From an uncultured Chitinophagaceae bacterium (GTDB lineage: Bacteria > Bacteroidota > Bacteroidia > Chitinophagales > Chitinophagaceae): a stretch of 64,000 nucleotides of DNA. How positions within the stretch are numbered: the first letter of the stretch is position 1; the number at the start of each line of letters is the position of its first letter. Below are positions 1 through 7,670 of the stretch, in pieces. Under the pieces are notes generated by a model. It was given only the letters and a program-made list of their open reading frames with translations, did not search any database and had not been told where the DNA came from. The stretch is taken from assembly GCA_937958995.1 (NCBI GenBank), contig CALGAP010000006.1, forward strand, positions 1 through 64,000, written 5' to 3'. Made by a program: the position numbers and the translations under genes.

Positions 1-77
1 CAGGAGGTGGGTCAACATGCAGGAATAGTGGGTCAACATAAACAGGAACGGTGGGTCAACATGGGCAGGAATCTACA
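1..77. mobile_element. End of an IS21-family-like insertion sequence with multiple terminal repeats
   Basis: A unit reading roughly CAGGAAnnGTGGGTCAACAT occurs three times (1-19, 20-42, 43-65) and starts a fourth time at 66 before the sequence changes at about 77, where the putative element ends in CA (TG on the other strand). Repeated subterminal sites and TG...CA ends are known for IS21-family elements, and GTGGGTCAA repeats recall Bacteroidetes members. The element interrupts an AAA ATPase gene read from the right. Its transposase genes (istA/istB) would lie left of the window and are not seen, so the family is inferred from the ends alone. Confidence 0.6.
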
Positions 78-1013
78 CCGATTGCAATCTCGGATGAAGA
101 TGAAGTTCCGGCTCATCTATTAATACTATTAACCTTTTGTTCTCTTTCTTCGACAAATAGTATGAATAAATAAGAGAAAAAATCATTTCATAACCAGAAC
201 CTAATTGGTTTAGTGAAATTGATTGCAAATTTTCTTTATCAGTGCCAAAATAAGCATTTGCAAAAGGTTTCCAATTATCAATTAGCTTTAGCTTTAATTG
301 ATTACCGCTTATCTCTGAAAATTTTTCGATGGCCTCACTAATCCCGACGATTATACCTTTATTTTCGAGGTTCTTAATCGCCTTTAAACTTTCATTGCAA
401 TCGATAGGATTATTTTCCTTTTGAATATAGTGGTAGTTTAAATCCTCCATTATCCTATCAAAGCGGGTATCGTTGTACGTGCCTTTCCTCGTTTGAAATG
501 TACGATTCTTATCAAGAATTAAATATTCAATTTCACTGAATCTTGAGCCACTCCAAGGGTTGTTTACTGAAAGTCTTAAATCGGGTGTGTTGTCCTGTGG
601 CTTGGTCTCACCATCCGCTTTTATATATTTCTGGTCAGCTACGACCATAGATGCAAGGTAGCCCCCTATACCTCTGGTCCTAAGCCCCCTATAAAAGAAA
701 ATCCTTTGCCCTTATACTCGGCTTTTGGCATTGTTCCTTTGTAAGTATAAACTTTATCTGTTAAGATATTAATTTCAACCTTTTCATTTGGATCATTAAT
801 ATCAGACAGAGAAAAAGAATCTGCCTTATATGAGACATACGGCATTGCAAAGGCATCCAAAAGGGTAGATTTTCCACAGCCATTTTCGCCAACAAAAATC
901 GTTAATCCCGACCCCCAATTTTCATTGTCAGGAATATTCAAGCCCGAAATCTCAAAGAGTACATCTGAAGAGAATAGTCTGTAGTTTTTTATTTGAATTC
1001 TTTCAATAAACAT
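73..1013 (-). pseudogene. AAA ATPase (OLD/RecF-like), frameshifted and 3'-truncated
   Basis: The first reading frame (1013 down to 666) begins MFIERIQIKNYRLF and holds a Walker A motif GENGCGKST. The second (648 down to 73) holds the signature-like LGSGYEMIF and a Walker B motif VLIDEPELHLHP, as in AAA_15/AAA_21 and OLD-type ATPases. A 23-bp insertion at about 660-693 separates the two frames; removing it gives one continuous frame reading SFIGGYLASMVV. The 3' end is cut by the insertion sequence ending at 77, just after the Walker B segment, so the last part of the ATPase domain is missing. It starts 24 bp after the helicase gene at 1038-3659 and was probably the last gene of that operon. 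Both lesions make it very likely inactive. Confidence 0.85.
660..693. repeat. 11-bp direct repeat flanking a frameshifting insertion
   Basis: AGCCCCCTATA is present at 660-670 and 683-693, with CCTCTGGTCCTA between the copies. One copy plus the spacer is 23 bp, which is not a multiple of three and breaks the AAA ATPase frame. Deleting one copy with the spacer restores a continuous frame. This resembles a target duplication with a short residue or a template-switch event; which one cannot be told by eye. Confidence 0.75.
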
Positions 1014-1037
1014 TATTACCTGAATTTGTCATTTTAT

Positions 1038-3659
1038 CTACTCATATTTGACAATTTCCTCATTCACAAAAGTAGCCTCATATTCCCTACGGGTAATGAC
1101 GGTATCATAAAGTCCTACATCGTCCCCTTGATGCTTATTGATTCCAATATATTCCAAACTTGCGTCTTCATACCGTTTGAATTTGTAAACAGCATCATTC
1201 ATTAAAGCAGAGTTGAACACGCCAAGGCTTACCAATAATTCAAAGTCTTTCACTGACAAACCTGTTACTTTCTTGAAAAGCCCAGGCTCTAATTGTGTGA
1301 TTACGTCTCTCAAACTTCGTTCTCGGTAGTCTGTCAGATACATAAACACAGGTACACGAGTAGCGAACTTGATTAGCTTTTCTTGGATTTGCTTTCTTAG
1401 GCTCTTGTACTCTTTTTCTTCGTCTGAAAGTTCTTTTTTCTCTTTCTTGGTCAGTTCTCGGTCGTTGGCTTCTTTCTTTGCTTTTTTAACTGCTTCTGAT
1501 TTATTGATAATAGTTTCAATGTCCTGATTCAAATTCCTGAAACCTTCAATGTTCATTAAAGCTTTCATTGCCTCTTCGTTTGCCATCAATCGGGCAAGGG
1601 TGTTATTGTCCACATTTACGAGTAAGGCACTTTCCCATCGTCTTGCTAAAAGCGTTGCGGTTGTGCCACTCATTGCCATATCTAAAATTCCCGCTGCATC
1701 CACTTGCTTCATTGAACTGCCGTCATAAGCCAATACTGGTAGGAAGTTGATAAACTCAGCAACTTTTGCTTCGGGGTTTGATTCGTTTACATTAAGTCGG
1801 CAACTGTAATCGGCAATTTGCCTTAATGCACGGTCGGGAGCAAAGTCAAAAACGTAACATTCTTCTTTCAGTATTTCTTCTTTGTTGGGCGATTTGCTGT
1901 CTGGGTTTTTAATAACCCACGGTGTTTGTACTCGGAATGCTGCTTGGAAATACGTTTCTGGACTGGAAGAATTACGCAACATAAAGATACCTGTCCACGG
2001 CTTTACGGAAACACCTGTAGTCAATTTACCACAAGAGAGCGTAATAGTTTTAGAATCCAGTGGATTGTCTGTCATTGCATCTAATACTGGTTGCAATGCT
2101 TCTACGCCAATTCCTGCTTCTGTTCCTGCTGCAACTACTACTTTGTAATCATGGTAAAATTTATTCTGTCTCTGTTTCAATAGATTGGCCATTGCGTTAC
2201 AGGCTGCAACGGTTGGTAAAAACCAAAAAGTGTGATTTAGTACTTTGAGCAATGGAGCGTGTGAAAAAGGAAGTGGCGGTTTTTTGGCTCCCATTTTCAA
2301 ATGGTCAACGGTAGTTTCGCTAAATGCGCCTCGGATTAAATCTAACCATTTTTGTACTTCGTCTTCGTATTTGAATCGGGCATTTCTTCCTTCTCCTTCG
2401 GCCGAAAAGAAAACATTCAAGTCAAATCCGTCAAACTCGCCTTGCATTGCAATCTGGCGAATGGAGTCCGGAAGTTGATACGTGAGCATTACCATTCTCG
2501 GCAAGGACGCATACGGATTCGGTCCTTTGGATTCATCCCAGTTTTCCTTAGCTCGTTGCTCATCAGAATAGGTCCAATTGTAAATTTGTTCTTCGATAAA
2601 TTCACCTGAATTTATCGCCCGAAAGGGTGTTCCGGATAAATACAAAAAGTGATTGGCTTTGATAGGCAATATACCTTCTAATACTTCGGCTTTTTTATCT
2701 TCAGCAAACCCTTCTTTTTCTATTTTTTTGAATTCTTCCATTTCTTTTTCAGCATCGCTGTCTCTATCAAAAAGATCTTTCGCATTGTCCCGCCAAGCCC
2801 CGAAATGGTATTCATCAAATACAATGCAGTCCCATTCTGTTTTATGAACCCACTCGTTTTTAACTTTAATGCTGCCATCTTTTTGTGTTCCCAAATAGTC
2901 TTGGAAGGAACCAAAACAAACCAAAGGATTATTGTTATCTATATTTTCGCTCGTAAGTTCATCTGTTTGTTTGGATATAAACTGCCAACCTTTAAAGTCC
3001 ACATGAGACAATAGATCTTCTTTCCAAGCATTTTCTACTGCAGGCTTGAAGGTAAGCACCAACAATTTTTTCCACCCCATTTTTTTAGCCAACTGGTAAG
3101 TGGTAAAGGTTTTTCCAAAACGCATCTTAGCATTCCATAGAAAATGAGGTGGTTTGTTGGGATTTTCTTTCTTATAATTTTTGAAATAAATAAATGTCTT
3201 ATTTACGGCAGCTTCCTGTTCGGGTCGCATACCGAAAGTGAGTATTCGGTTTTCTTCTGTTTTTTCGCCTGTTTTGATTTGGTGAATGGCTCTACGCAAA
3301 TCATTCAAAGTGCATTTAAACCATTCACCACTTTCGTTGACTACTTTCCATTCTCTCAACAAACGGTGTACTTCGTGGTCGGTAAAAGAACTGCCATCAC
3401 GTTTCATAGCAGAATCTTCAAAAACAATTTTATACTGAATGGCTGCAGTGCCCAACTGTTCTTTGATGCGTGTTTTCGCATCACGGTCGGTATAACCTAT
3501 TTTGAGCAAACCTTTGTGCGTGTCCACACCTACCAACTCATAAGCGTAAATAGTTGGATTAGTGTTGGGGCGTGCCGGGAAAAATGCTTTATTACTCATT
3601 TCAATAATTTTCTGTTTTCTAATTCTTGCAAAATTTGCATCTGCTGTTTGGCTATTCAT
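1038..3659 (-). CDS. GIY-YIG-like nuclease / superfamily 2 helicase fusion of a restriction-type system
   Basis: This 873-residue protein combines an N-terminal GIY-YIG-like (T5orf172/Mug113-type) domain, residues about 35-120 with YAYEL...KIGYTDRD, and a superfamily 2 helicase core. The helicase has a Walker A-like MRFGKTFTTY near residue 183, a DEYH box near 282, an SGTPF motif III-like segment and motif VI-like FQAAFRVQ near 570. A charged, coiled region follows near 715-770. Such proteins occur beside N6-adenine methyltransferases and probably translocate on and cut DNA; that is inference from domains. The chosen start overlaps the KilA-N stop by 4 bp (ATGA), giving translational coupling. 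A second possible start is Met20 (MSNKAFFP), where homologues may begin. It is preceded by methyltransferase genes and followed by the broken AAA gene. Confidence 0.8.
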   Translation of the reverse strand: MNSQTADANFARIRKQKIIEMSNKAFFPARPNTNPTIYAYELVGVDTHKGLLKIGYTDRDAKTRIKEQLGTAAIQYKIVFEDSAMKRDGSSFTDHEVHRLLREWKVVNESGEWFKCTLNDLRRAIHQIKTGEKTEENRILTFGMRPEQEAAVNKTFIYFKNYKKENPNKPPHFLWNAKMRFGKTFTTYQLAKKMGWKKLLVLTFKPAVENAWKEDLLSHVDFKGWQFISKQTDELTSENIDNNNPLVCFGSFQDYLGTQKDGSIKVKNEWVHKTEWDCIVFDEYHFGAWRDNAKDLFDRDSDAEKEMEEFKKIEKEGFAEDKKAEVLEGILPIKANHFLYLSGTPFRAINSGEFIEEQIYNWTYSDEQRAKENWDESKGPNPYASLPRMVMLTYQLPDSIRQIAMQGEFDGFDLNVFFSAEGEGRNARFKYEDEVQKWLDLIRGAFSETTVDHLKMGAKKPPLPFSHAPLLKVLNHTFWFLPTVAACNAMANLLKQRQNKFYHDYKVVVAAGTEAGIGVEALQPVLDAMTDNPLDSKTITLSCGKLTTGVSVKPWTGIFMLRNSSSPETYFQAAFRVQTPWVIKNPDSKSPNKEEILKEECYVFDFAPDRALRQIADYSCRLNVNESNPEAKVAEFINFLPVLAYDGSSMKQVDAAGILDMAMSGTTATLLARRWESALLVNVDNNTLARLMANEEAMKALMNIEGFRNLNQDIETIINKSEAVKKAKKEANDRELTKKEKKELSDEEKEYKSLRKQIQEKLIKFATRVPVFMYLTDYRERSLRDVITQLEPGLFKKVTGLSVKDFELLVSLGVFNSALMNDAVYKFKRYEDASLEYIGINKHQGDDVGLYDTVITRREYEATFVNEEIVKYE

Positions 3660-3919
3660 TTTTTAGGCAATAAAACAAAGCTGTTGAGACCGGCTTCTTT
3701 TCTAAACCCGTCGAATTCGACGGATTTAAAATTCGGATTGTGTATTGTTTCCCATAAACCAAGCAATTCAATGGTGTTGCGGTTGCGCAGCCAGTTTTTG
3801 ATGACATCATCTGCTCTGTTCGGATTTTTATATTTAGCTATATCTGTTATAGATATATAGTCGTTCTCCGACACTGTGATAATTGTAATTTCTTTATCCT
3901 TAACATTGATTGTTGCCAT
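3656..3919 (-). CDS. Short KilA-N domain protein, probably truncated
   Basis: The 87-residue product matches the first part of the KilA-N DNA-binding domain, with YISITDIAKYKNP near residue 20 and WLRNRNTIELLGLWE near 42. KilA-N proteins usually continue past the NSFVL.PK segment into a Trp-containing helix and a longer C-terminal part. Here the frame stops at TGA directly after PKK, where family members usually have Trp. The stop overlaps the next start codon (ATGA), so the remnant may persist as a coupling leader or a minimal DNA-binding protein. KilA-N proteins are commonly phage-derived; the role in this restriction operon is unknown. The gene starts 41 bp downstream of the large methyltransferase. 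Confidence 0.65.
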   Translation of the reverse strand: MATINVKDKEITIITVSENDYISITDIAKYKNPNRADDVIKNWLRNRNTIELLGLWETIHNPNFKSVEFDGFRKEAGLNSFVLLPKK

Positions 3920-3960
3920 ATTCCTAAATTGCTTTTAAGTGGAATGGGGGAAATTCTTTT

Positions 3961-5502
3961 TTACTCTACATCTTCTCTATTTTCATTTGTATCAATATTC
4001 TTTATCTTGGAATCAATAAAACTCCATTCTTCATCAGTAATACCCCATCTTTTTATCAGCATTTCATCAGTATATTCACCTTCATATTTCCCAAGGTCTG
4101 GGATAAACTGAAAATTGTTTCTTGTTACATCTTGAGAAACAACTGTCTGGAGAAGCAGAAACCTAAAGGTCTTTGTGAATAAATATGATTTAAATGAAAC
4201 AACTTCATTCAAATCTTTTGAAGCAAATGCAACTAACCAAGATTCAGTGCAAGCTTCACCTGGTTTAGCAATTCTTACATTCCCTTCATAATAAAATCCA
4301 ACTGGTTTTGAAAAATCTGTTTGACCTGCAATTGGTGCTCTTGGGATAAGTAATTTAAACTTGTTTAAAAGGTTGTAATTATCTGTGATTTCTTCAGGTT
4401 TAACAAACAAAATTCCTTGTCTCTGGGTGAAGTAACAAGGAATTCCTGCCTTTGAAGCCTTGTGGTGGCCTCTAATTCCAAAAGGTTTAGAAGGAGAAAC
4501 GACAACATTCAGGAAGTTCTTTGCTTTCTCTTTAGCTATAACTTTCCTAATAATTGGAACAGCTCTGCTGTGACGAATAAAAATTGAAAATTCATTTAAC
4601 GGTCTTTCTGATTTAACAATATCGCCATTGATAAAATTAGTCACTTCGCAAAAACCTTGATTATCTCTATCTCTTAAAAAATAACAAATACCACCAGCAA
4701 CATCAACACCAGGAAAAACATCATTTGAATTTTCAAAATCAACAAGTTTTCTTATGTGCTTGTCATTCAACATTTCTTTTCTGAAATCATCCAAACCTTT
4801 TCCTCCCGCATACCAACGAGCAGGAATAATCATAGTTAAATATCGTGGATTAAGTTTTTTAGCCTGCCCAACAAATTTGTGATAAATAGGACTTGCGCTT
4901 CTTCCGTGTCCACCATCACTTAATTGATAAGGTGGATTCCCAACTATTACGTCAAATTTCATATTGAATATTTTTTCTGGATTGTCTGTGTGAATAAAAT
5001 TGTAAGCGTGGGTTTCTAAGGCATCATCACGGTCGTACACATCCTGGCTGGCTCCGCAATAGGTGCATTTACCGTTTTGCCAGGTATGTTGCATACGTTC
5101 GTAATAGATATTGCCTTGCTCATCATCAAAAGTATCGCAAATAGAGTATTTACCATTGGCTGTTTTGGAGCAATACACGCTTCTGCGGCTTAATAAACTG
5201 GTCAGTTCGGTAATGGCAATACCGTACAACTGCTTACTTAAAATGTGATTAATACGATCTTGCTTGTCGGGTATTTTGTTTTCCAAACCCTGCATCAGTC
5301 GCTTTGCCATTTCTCGCAGAAACACACCGCTTTTTGAAACCGGGTCTAAAAACTTCGCATCTGGGTTGCTCCACAATTCGGTAGGGAGCAAGTCCAACAT
5401 ATCGTTCACCAAATTAGGCGGTGTAAATACTTCGTCGTTACTTAAATTAGCAAGACAAGTGAGTACATCTGGGTTATAGTTCGCTTGTATCATCTTCGCC
5501 AA
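3961..5502 (-). CDS. N6-adenine DNA methyltransferase (Eco57I/TaqI-like)
   Basis: This 513-residue protein is a class I SAM-dependent DNA methyltransferase. Residues 25-70 contain VFTPPNLVNDMLDLLP and a motif I-like FLDPVSKSGVFLREMAKRL. The catalytic motif IV is NPPYQL near residue 190, typical of N6-adenine methylation. A CTYCG cysteine pair near 147 suggests a small zinc site. The C-terminal half resembles the target-recognition region of Eco57I-type enzymes. Its start overlaps the upstream, smaller methyltransferase-like gene by 29 bp, so the two are co-translated and probably form a complex. It would protect host DNA from the helicase-nuclease at 1038-3659. Confidence 0.85.
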   Translation of the reverse strand: MAKMIQANYNPDVLTCLANLSNDEVFTPPNLVNDMLDLLPTELWSNPDAKFLDPVSKSGVFLREMAKRLMQGLENKIPDKQDRINHILSKQLYGIAITELTSLLSRRSVYCSKTANGKYSICDTFDDEQGNIYYERMQHTWQNGKCTYCGASQDVYDRDDALETHAYNFIHTDNPEKIFNMKFDVIVGNPPYQLSDGGHGRSASPIYHKFVGQAKKLNPRYLTMIIPARWYAGGKGLDDFRKEMLNDKHIRKLVDFENSNDVFPGVDVAGGICYFLRDRDNQGFCEVTNFINGDIVKSERPLNEFSIFIRHSRAVPIIRKVIAKEKAKNFLNVVVSPSKPFGIRGHHKASKAGIPCYFTQRQGILFVKPEEITDNYNLLNKFKLLIPRAPIAGQTDFSKPVGFYYEGNVRIAKPGEACTESWLVAFASKDLNEVVSFKSYLFTKTFRFLLLQTVVSQDVTRNNFQFIPDLGKYEGEYTDEMLIKRWGITDEEWSFIDSKIKNIDTNENREDVE

Positions 5503-6142
5503 GTTTTAAGAAATGAATAAGCGGAAAATCCTTTACAGGTTCGTCAATGGCTGCTGCGTTGCCTTCGTCATTAAACAATGAAAACTGGTGTGTTTTCTCT
5601 ACTAAAAATTTAAACATATAATCTCTGCGTTTCAGCATAGAGCCATTTACCGCACTCCATTCCGAAAATATAATCGGCTCCTTGGTTATTGGATTTGTAA
5701 AGTCCAAAGCATCGCCCCACAGAATATTTCTGCTCAATAAAAACTTAACACTCCTTCTGCATTCGTCTTTACATTTGTCCTTGAATAAAGAAATATATCG
5801 TTCGTTAAAAATATTATACAGTCGCTCTCTACACTCCTGAGCATTATCTTCCAAAATATCCACACCGTATATACTTGAAACAGCGATTACAGCATAGCGT
5901 TCCCATTCAATTTGACTTTTACTGTATCGTTTGTCCACCACTGCTAATTTTCGTCTTAAAACCTCCGCTAAAAAGTTTCCGTTACCACAAGCGGGTTCCA
6001 AAAAACGAGATTCAATGCGTTCGGTTTCGTGTTTTACCAAATCGAGCATAGCGTTTACTTCACGTTCATTAGTAAACACTTCTCCGTGATCTGCAACACG
6101 TTTTCTTGATTTTACCTGTTTTGTTTCAGCTAATTTGTCCAC
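5474..6142 (-). CDS. Methyltransferase-like subunit of the same restriction-type system
   Basis: The 222-residue product begins with a segment seen in N6-adenine methylases, HGEVFTNEREVNAMLDL, and has a good SAM-binding motif I, FLEPACGNGNFLAEVL, near residue 48. There is no NPPY/DPPY motif IV, so it probably binds SAM or DNA but does not methylate alone. Similar small 'subunit M' proteins are found directly upstream of Eco57I-like methyltransferases, as here. It overlaps the controller gene start region by 17 bp and the large methyltransferase by 29 bp. Whether it is an accessory subunit or a split remnant cannot be decided from sequence. Confidence 0.7.
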   Translation of the reverse strand: MDKLAETKQVKSRKRVADHGEVFTNEREVNAMLDLVKHETERIESRFLEPACGNGNFLAEVLRRKLAVVDKRYSKSQIEWERYAVIAVSSIYGVDILEDNAQECRERLYNIFNERYISLFKDKCKDECRRSVKFLLSRNILWGDALDFTNPITKEPIIFSEWSAVNGSMLKRRDYMFKFLVEKTHQFSLFNDEGNAAAIDEPVKDFPLIHFLKLGEDDTSEL

Positions 6143-6353
6143 CCCTGTTATTTCTTTTGATATTATTTATATCCTCAATTAGTTCTTTTGTATTCACATC
6201 CAAAATCCTCGCTATCTCAAAAAGCACCTCCAACCTCGGCTGTTGCCGATTTTGCACATATGCATTCACCATGTTATAGCTTTTACCCAGTTGCTCTGCC
6301 AACCAAATTTGTGTAACACCTTTCTCCTGTAATACGGCTTTGATTCGGTTCAT
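6126..6353 (-). CDS. XRE-family HTH controller of the restriction operon
   Basis: This 75-residue protein is a Cro/C1-type helix-turn-helix regulator (NRIKAVLQEKG...WLAEQLGKSYNMVNAYVQNR) of the short kind that precedes restriction-modification genes in Bacteroidetes. It is first in the operon, overlaps the methyltransferase-like gene by 17 bp, and probably times restriction against methylation. A paralogous regulator with the same NRIKAVL.EK start lies at 24192-24401. Its 5' end overlaps the last 71 bp of vapE in another frame, which suggests that this cargo joined the vapE gene at its 3' end. Confidence 0.8.
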   Translation of the reverse strand: MNRIKAVLQEKGVTQIWLAEQLGKSYNMVNAYVQNRQQPRLEVLFEIARILDVNTKELIEDINNIKRNNRGGQIS

Positions 6354-7446
6354 CGTTCAGTAGTGCAACGCCTACATTCTTGGTATTTAACCGTATACGA
6401 CCGTTGCTTTCCTCACTTAAATACCTCACAAAGTCTGAATTTGTGAATTGCGCATCATGGTCAGCCTTTGTTCCTGGCGAATAGTATTTCTGTATAAGCT
6501 CTATTTCGGGCGTAATAACCCTAAACTGTTCGTTGTGACGTTCGTTTTCCTCAATTTCCTCTTTGGTCATTTCGTACCTGAATCCGCTTTTCCATAAACG
6601 GTACGCATGACTCCAAACAATGTCAATATCGATATTCTCTTTGTACGACCAGTCAATTTTTTCAATCTCAAAACACAGCCAACGCACGTTAGCTTCATCG
6701 GTCAAGAACTCTGTTAAATTGGTGGAACCGAAAAAAGATATCCGTCTTGGTGTCATCCGCGCGCGGCGTTCATACGGATGTCTCACATTCACATACAGCT
6801 TGCTCATAACGGATTTCAGCGCGTTGATTTCAAATTTGGATAAGGTTGATAATTCATCCAATATTCCAATAAAATTGGCGCTTAACGCAATCAAGCTGTC
6901 TTTGTCCACGCTTATATTCTCAACGGAATAGCTTTGCAAACAGGGGGGTACCAGAAAACGACTGAACGTGGTTTTTCCACCGTTCTGCTTATCTGACACC
7001 AATACGAACGCCTGTTTATTGAAATACTCGGGTACTAACGCGCAAACAACCGTCCGAACCAACCATTTTTTAAACTGGATGTTAAATCGTCTTTGATCAA
7101 AGGCGTGTACATGACATGCCAGCCGCTCAATGTAATCGCCATGTATATCAGGCGAATACAAATCCCGTATCCTATCGAAATAATCCGAAAAAGGGTCAAA
7201 CTCCTGAATATAATCAGACCCTAAAAATACCATCACATCAGTTAACGACGCTTTAATTCCTGCGCCCACCCGCAATTCTATGTACAATGTATTTTCGTTG
7301 ACCTCTTTAAAATTATACTCACCTATCTTTCTATATTCCAAGTCGTTCGTTACAATATTCTTTCGAAACTCATAATTTTCAGAGAAATACTGAATGACCT
7401 TGGCAATGGAAGGAGAAGAATCTAAAACTTTCTGGTCTTTAGGCAT
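6283..7446 (-). CDS. VapE-family (virulence-associated E) replication protein
   Basis: The 387-residue product belongs to the VapE/VirE helicase-primase group found on phages, plasmids and genomic islands. It has a Walker A-like motif NGGKTTFSRF near residue 157, a Walker B-like GILDEL near 195, and an arginine-rich YERRARMTPRR followed by FFGSTN, which are typical. The frame is open further upstream to 7539, but Met at 7446 (MPKDQKV) is preferred because the upstream residues are atypical for the family and cover the candidate antisense RNA. The last residues overlap the next gene and may be a non-native tail made by a junction with the restriction cassette. It probably unwinds or initiates replication of the mobile element. 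Confidence 0.75.
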   Translation of the reverse strand: MPKDQKVLDSSPSIAKVIQYFSENYEFRKNIVTNDLEYRKIGEYNFKEVNENTLYIELRVGAGIKASLTDVMVFLGSDYIQEFDPFSDYFDRIRDLYSPDIHGDYIERLACHVHAFDQRRFNIQFKKWLVRTVVCALVPEYFNKQAFVLVSDKQNGGKTTFSRFLVPPCLQSYSVENISVDKDSLIALSANFIGILDELSTLSKFEINALKSVMSKLYVNVRHPYERRARMTPRRISFFGSTNLTEFLTDEANVRWLCFEIEKIDWSYKENIDIDIVWSHAYRLWKSGFRYEMTKEEIEENERHNEQFRVITPEIELIQKYYSPGTKADHDAQFTNSDFVRYLSEESNGRIRLNTKNVGVALLNDEPNQSRITGERCYTNLVGRATG

Positions 7447-7462
7447 ACCACAACATTTTTTA

Positions 7463-7492
7463 TTGTTTAAAATTGTGGAATTGCTACTTTTG
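7463..7492 (+). promoter_or_regulatory. Bacteroidetes-type promoter on the plus strand
   Basis: TTG at 7463-7465 is followed after 19 bases by TACTTTTG at 7485-7492, which fits the Bacteroidetes vegetative promoter pattern TTG-N19-TAnnTTTG. It points away from vapE, and no plus-strand protein gene follows. A hairpin and T-run lie about 35-70 bp downstream, so it probably drives a small RNA. Confidence 0.5.
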
Positions 7493-7497
7493 TATTG

Positions 7498-7567
7498 AGC
7501 AATAAGCGTAGCAATCCACGCTAAAAGATTTAAAGGCAATCGGGCAGGATTGCCTTTCTACTTTTTT
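7498..7567 (+). ncRNA. Candidate antisense (counter-transcribed) RNA over the vapE leader
   Basis: Between the plus-strand promoter and a T-run at 7562-7567 lies a roughly 70-nt segment with two hairpins: AGCGT/ACGCT (7505-7522) and a perfect 10-bp stem (7532-7557). The loop of the first hairpin (AGCAATCC) is complementary to part of the second stem (GGATTGC), allowing alternative pairing. The segment is exactly antisense to DNA upstream of the vapE start at 7446, so it would pair with a vapE mRNA leader. This is the layout of copy-control RNAs of plasmid replication genes. Expression is not shown by sequence. Confidence 0.4.
7532..7557 (+). terminator. Hairpin terminator, possibly used in both directions
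   Basis: The stem AAAGGCAATC/GATTGCCTTT has 10 bp and a GGGCAG loop. On the plus strand it is followed by CTAC and six T (7562-7567), fitting termination of the candidate small RNA. On the minus strand it lies just after the stop of the gene fragment ending at 7558. Confidence 0.5.
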
Positions 7568-7643
7568 GCATAACGTTTAAAGGATTTCGCGACATAGGCG
7601 CTCGCTTCCTTTGACACATCGTCTATCGTATCTACTTTTCCAG
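7558..7643 (-). pseudogene. 3' fragment of an unknown gene cut by the IS3 element
   Basis: From the IS3 edge the minus strand is open for 27 codons ending in EASAYVAKSFKRYAKK and a TAG stop at 7558-7560. The family is not recognised. The fragment looks like the end of a real gene because a hairpin follows the stop. The opposite side of the IS carries an unrelated IS256 fragment, so sequence between them was probably lost. It may have been an upstream partner of vapE. Confidence 0.4.
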
Positions 7644-7670
7644 CCGTAAGCTTCCCCTGAGTAGCTACAC

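Noticed and set aside
1..77. Repeats with about 20-bp spacing resembling a CRISPR array
   Set aside because: Units are too close, spacers are almost absent, and the pattern ends in a TG/CA transposon end.
3144..3860. 238-residue plus-strand frame opposite the helicase and KilA-N genes
   Set aside because: It is the reverse complement of well-supported domains, has no recognisable motif, and is rich in Phe/Cys as expected of a shadow frame.
7447..7539. Upstream extension of the vapE frame
   Set aside because: The 31 extra residues look non-native and overlap the hairpin region; the Met at 7446 begins the plausible protein.
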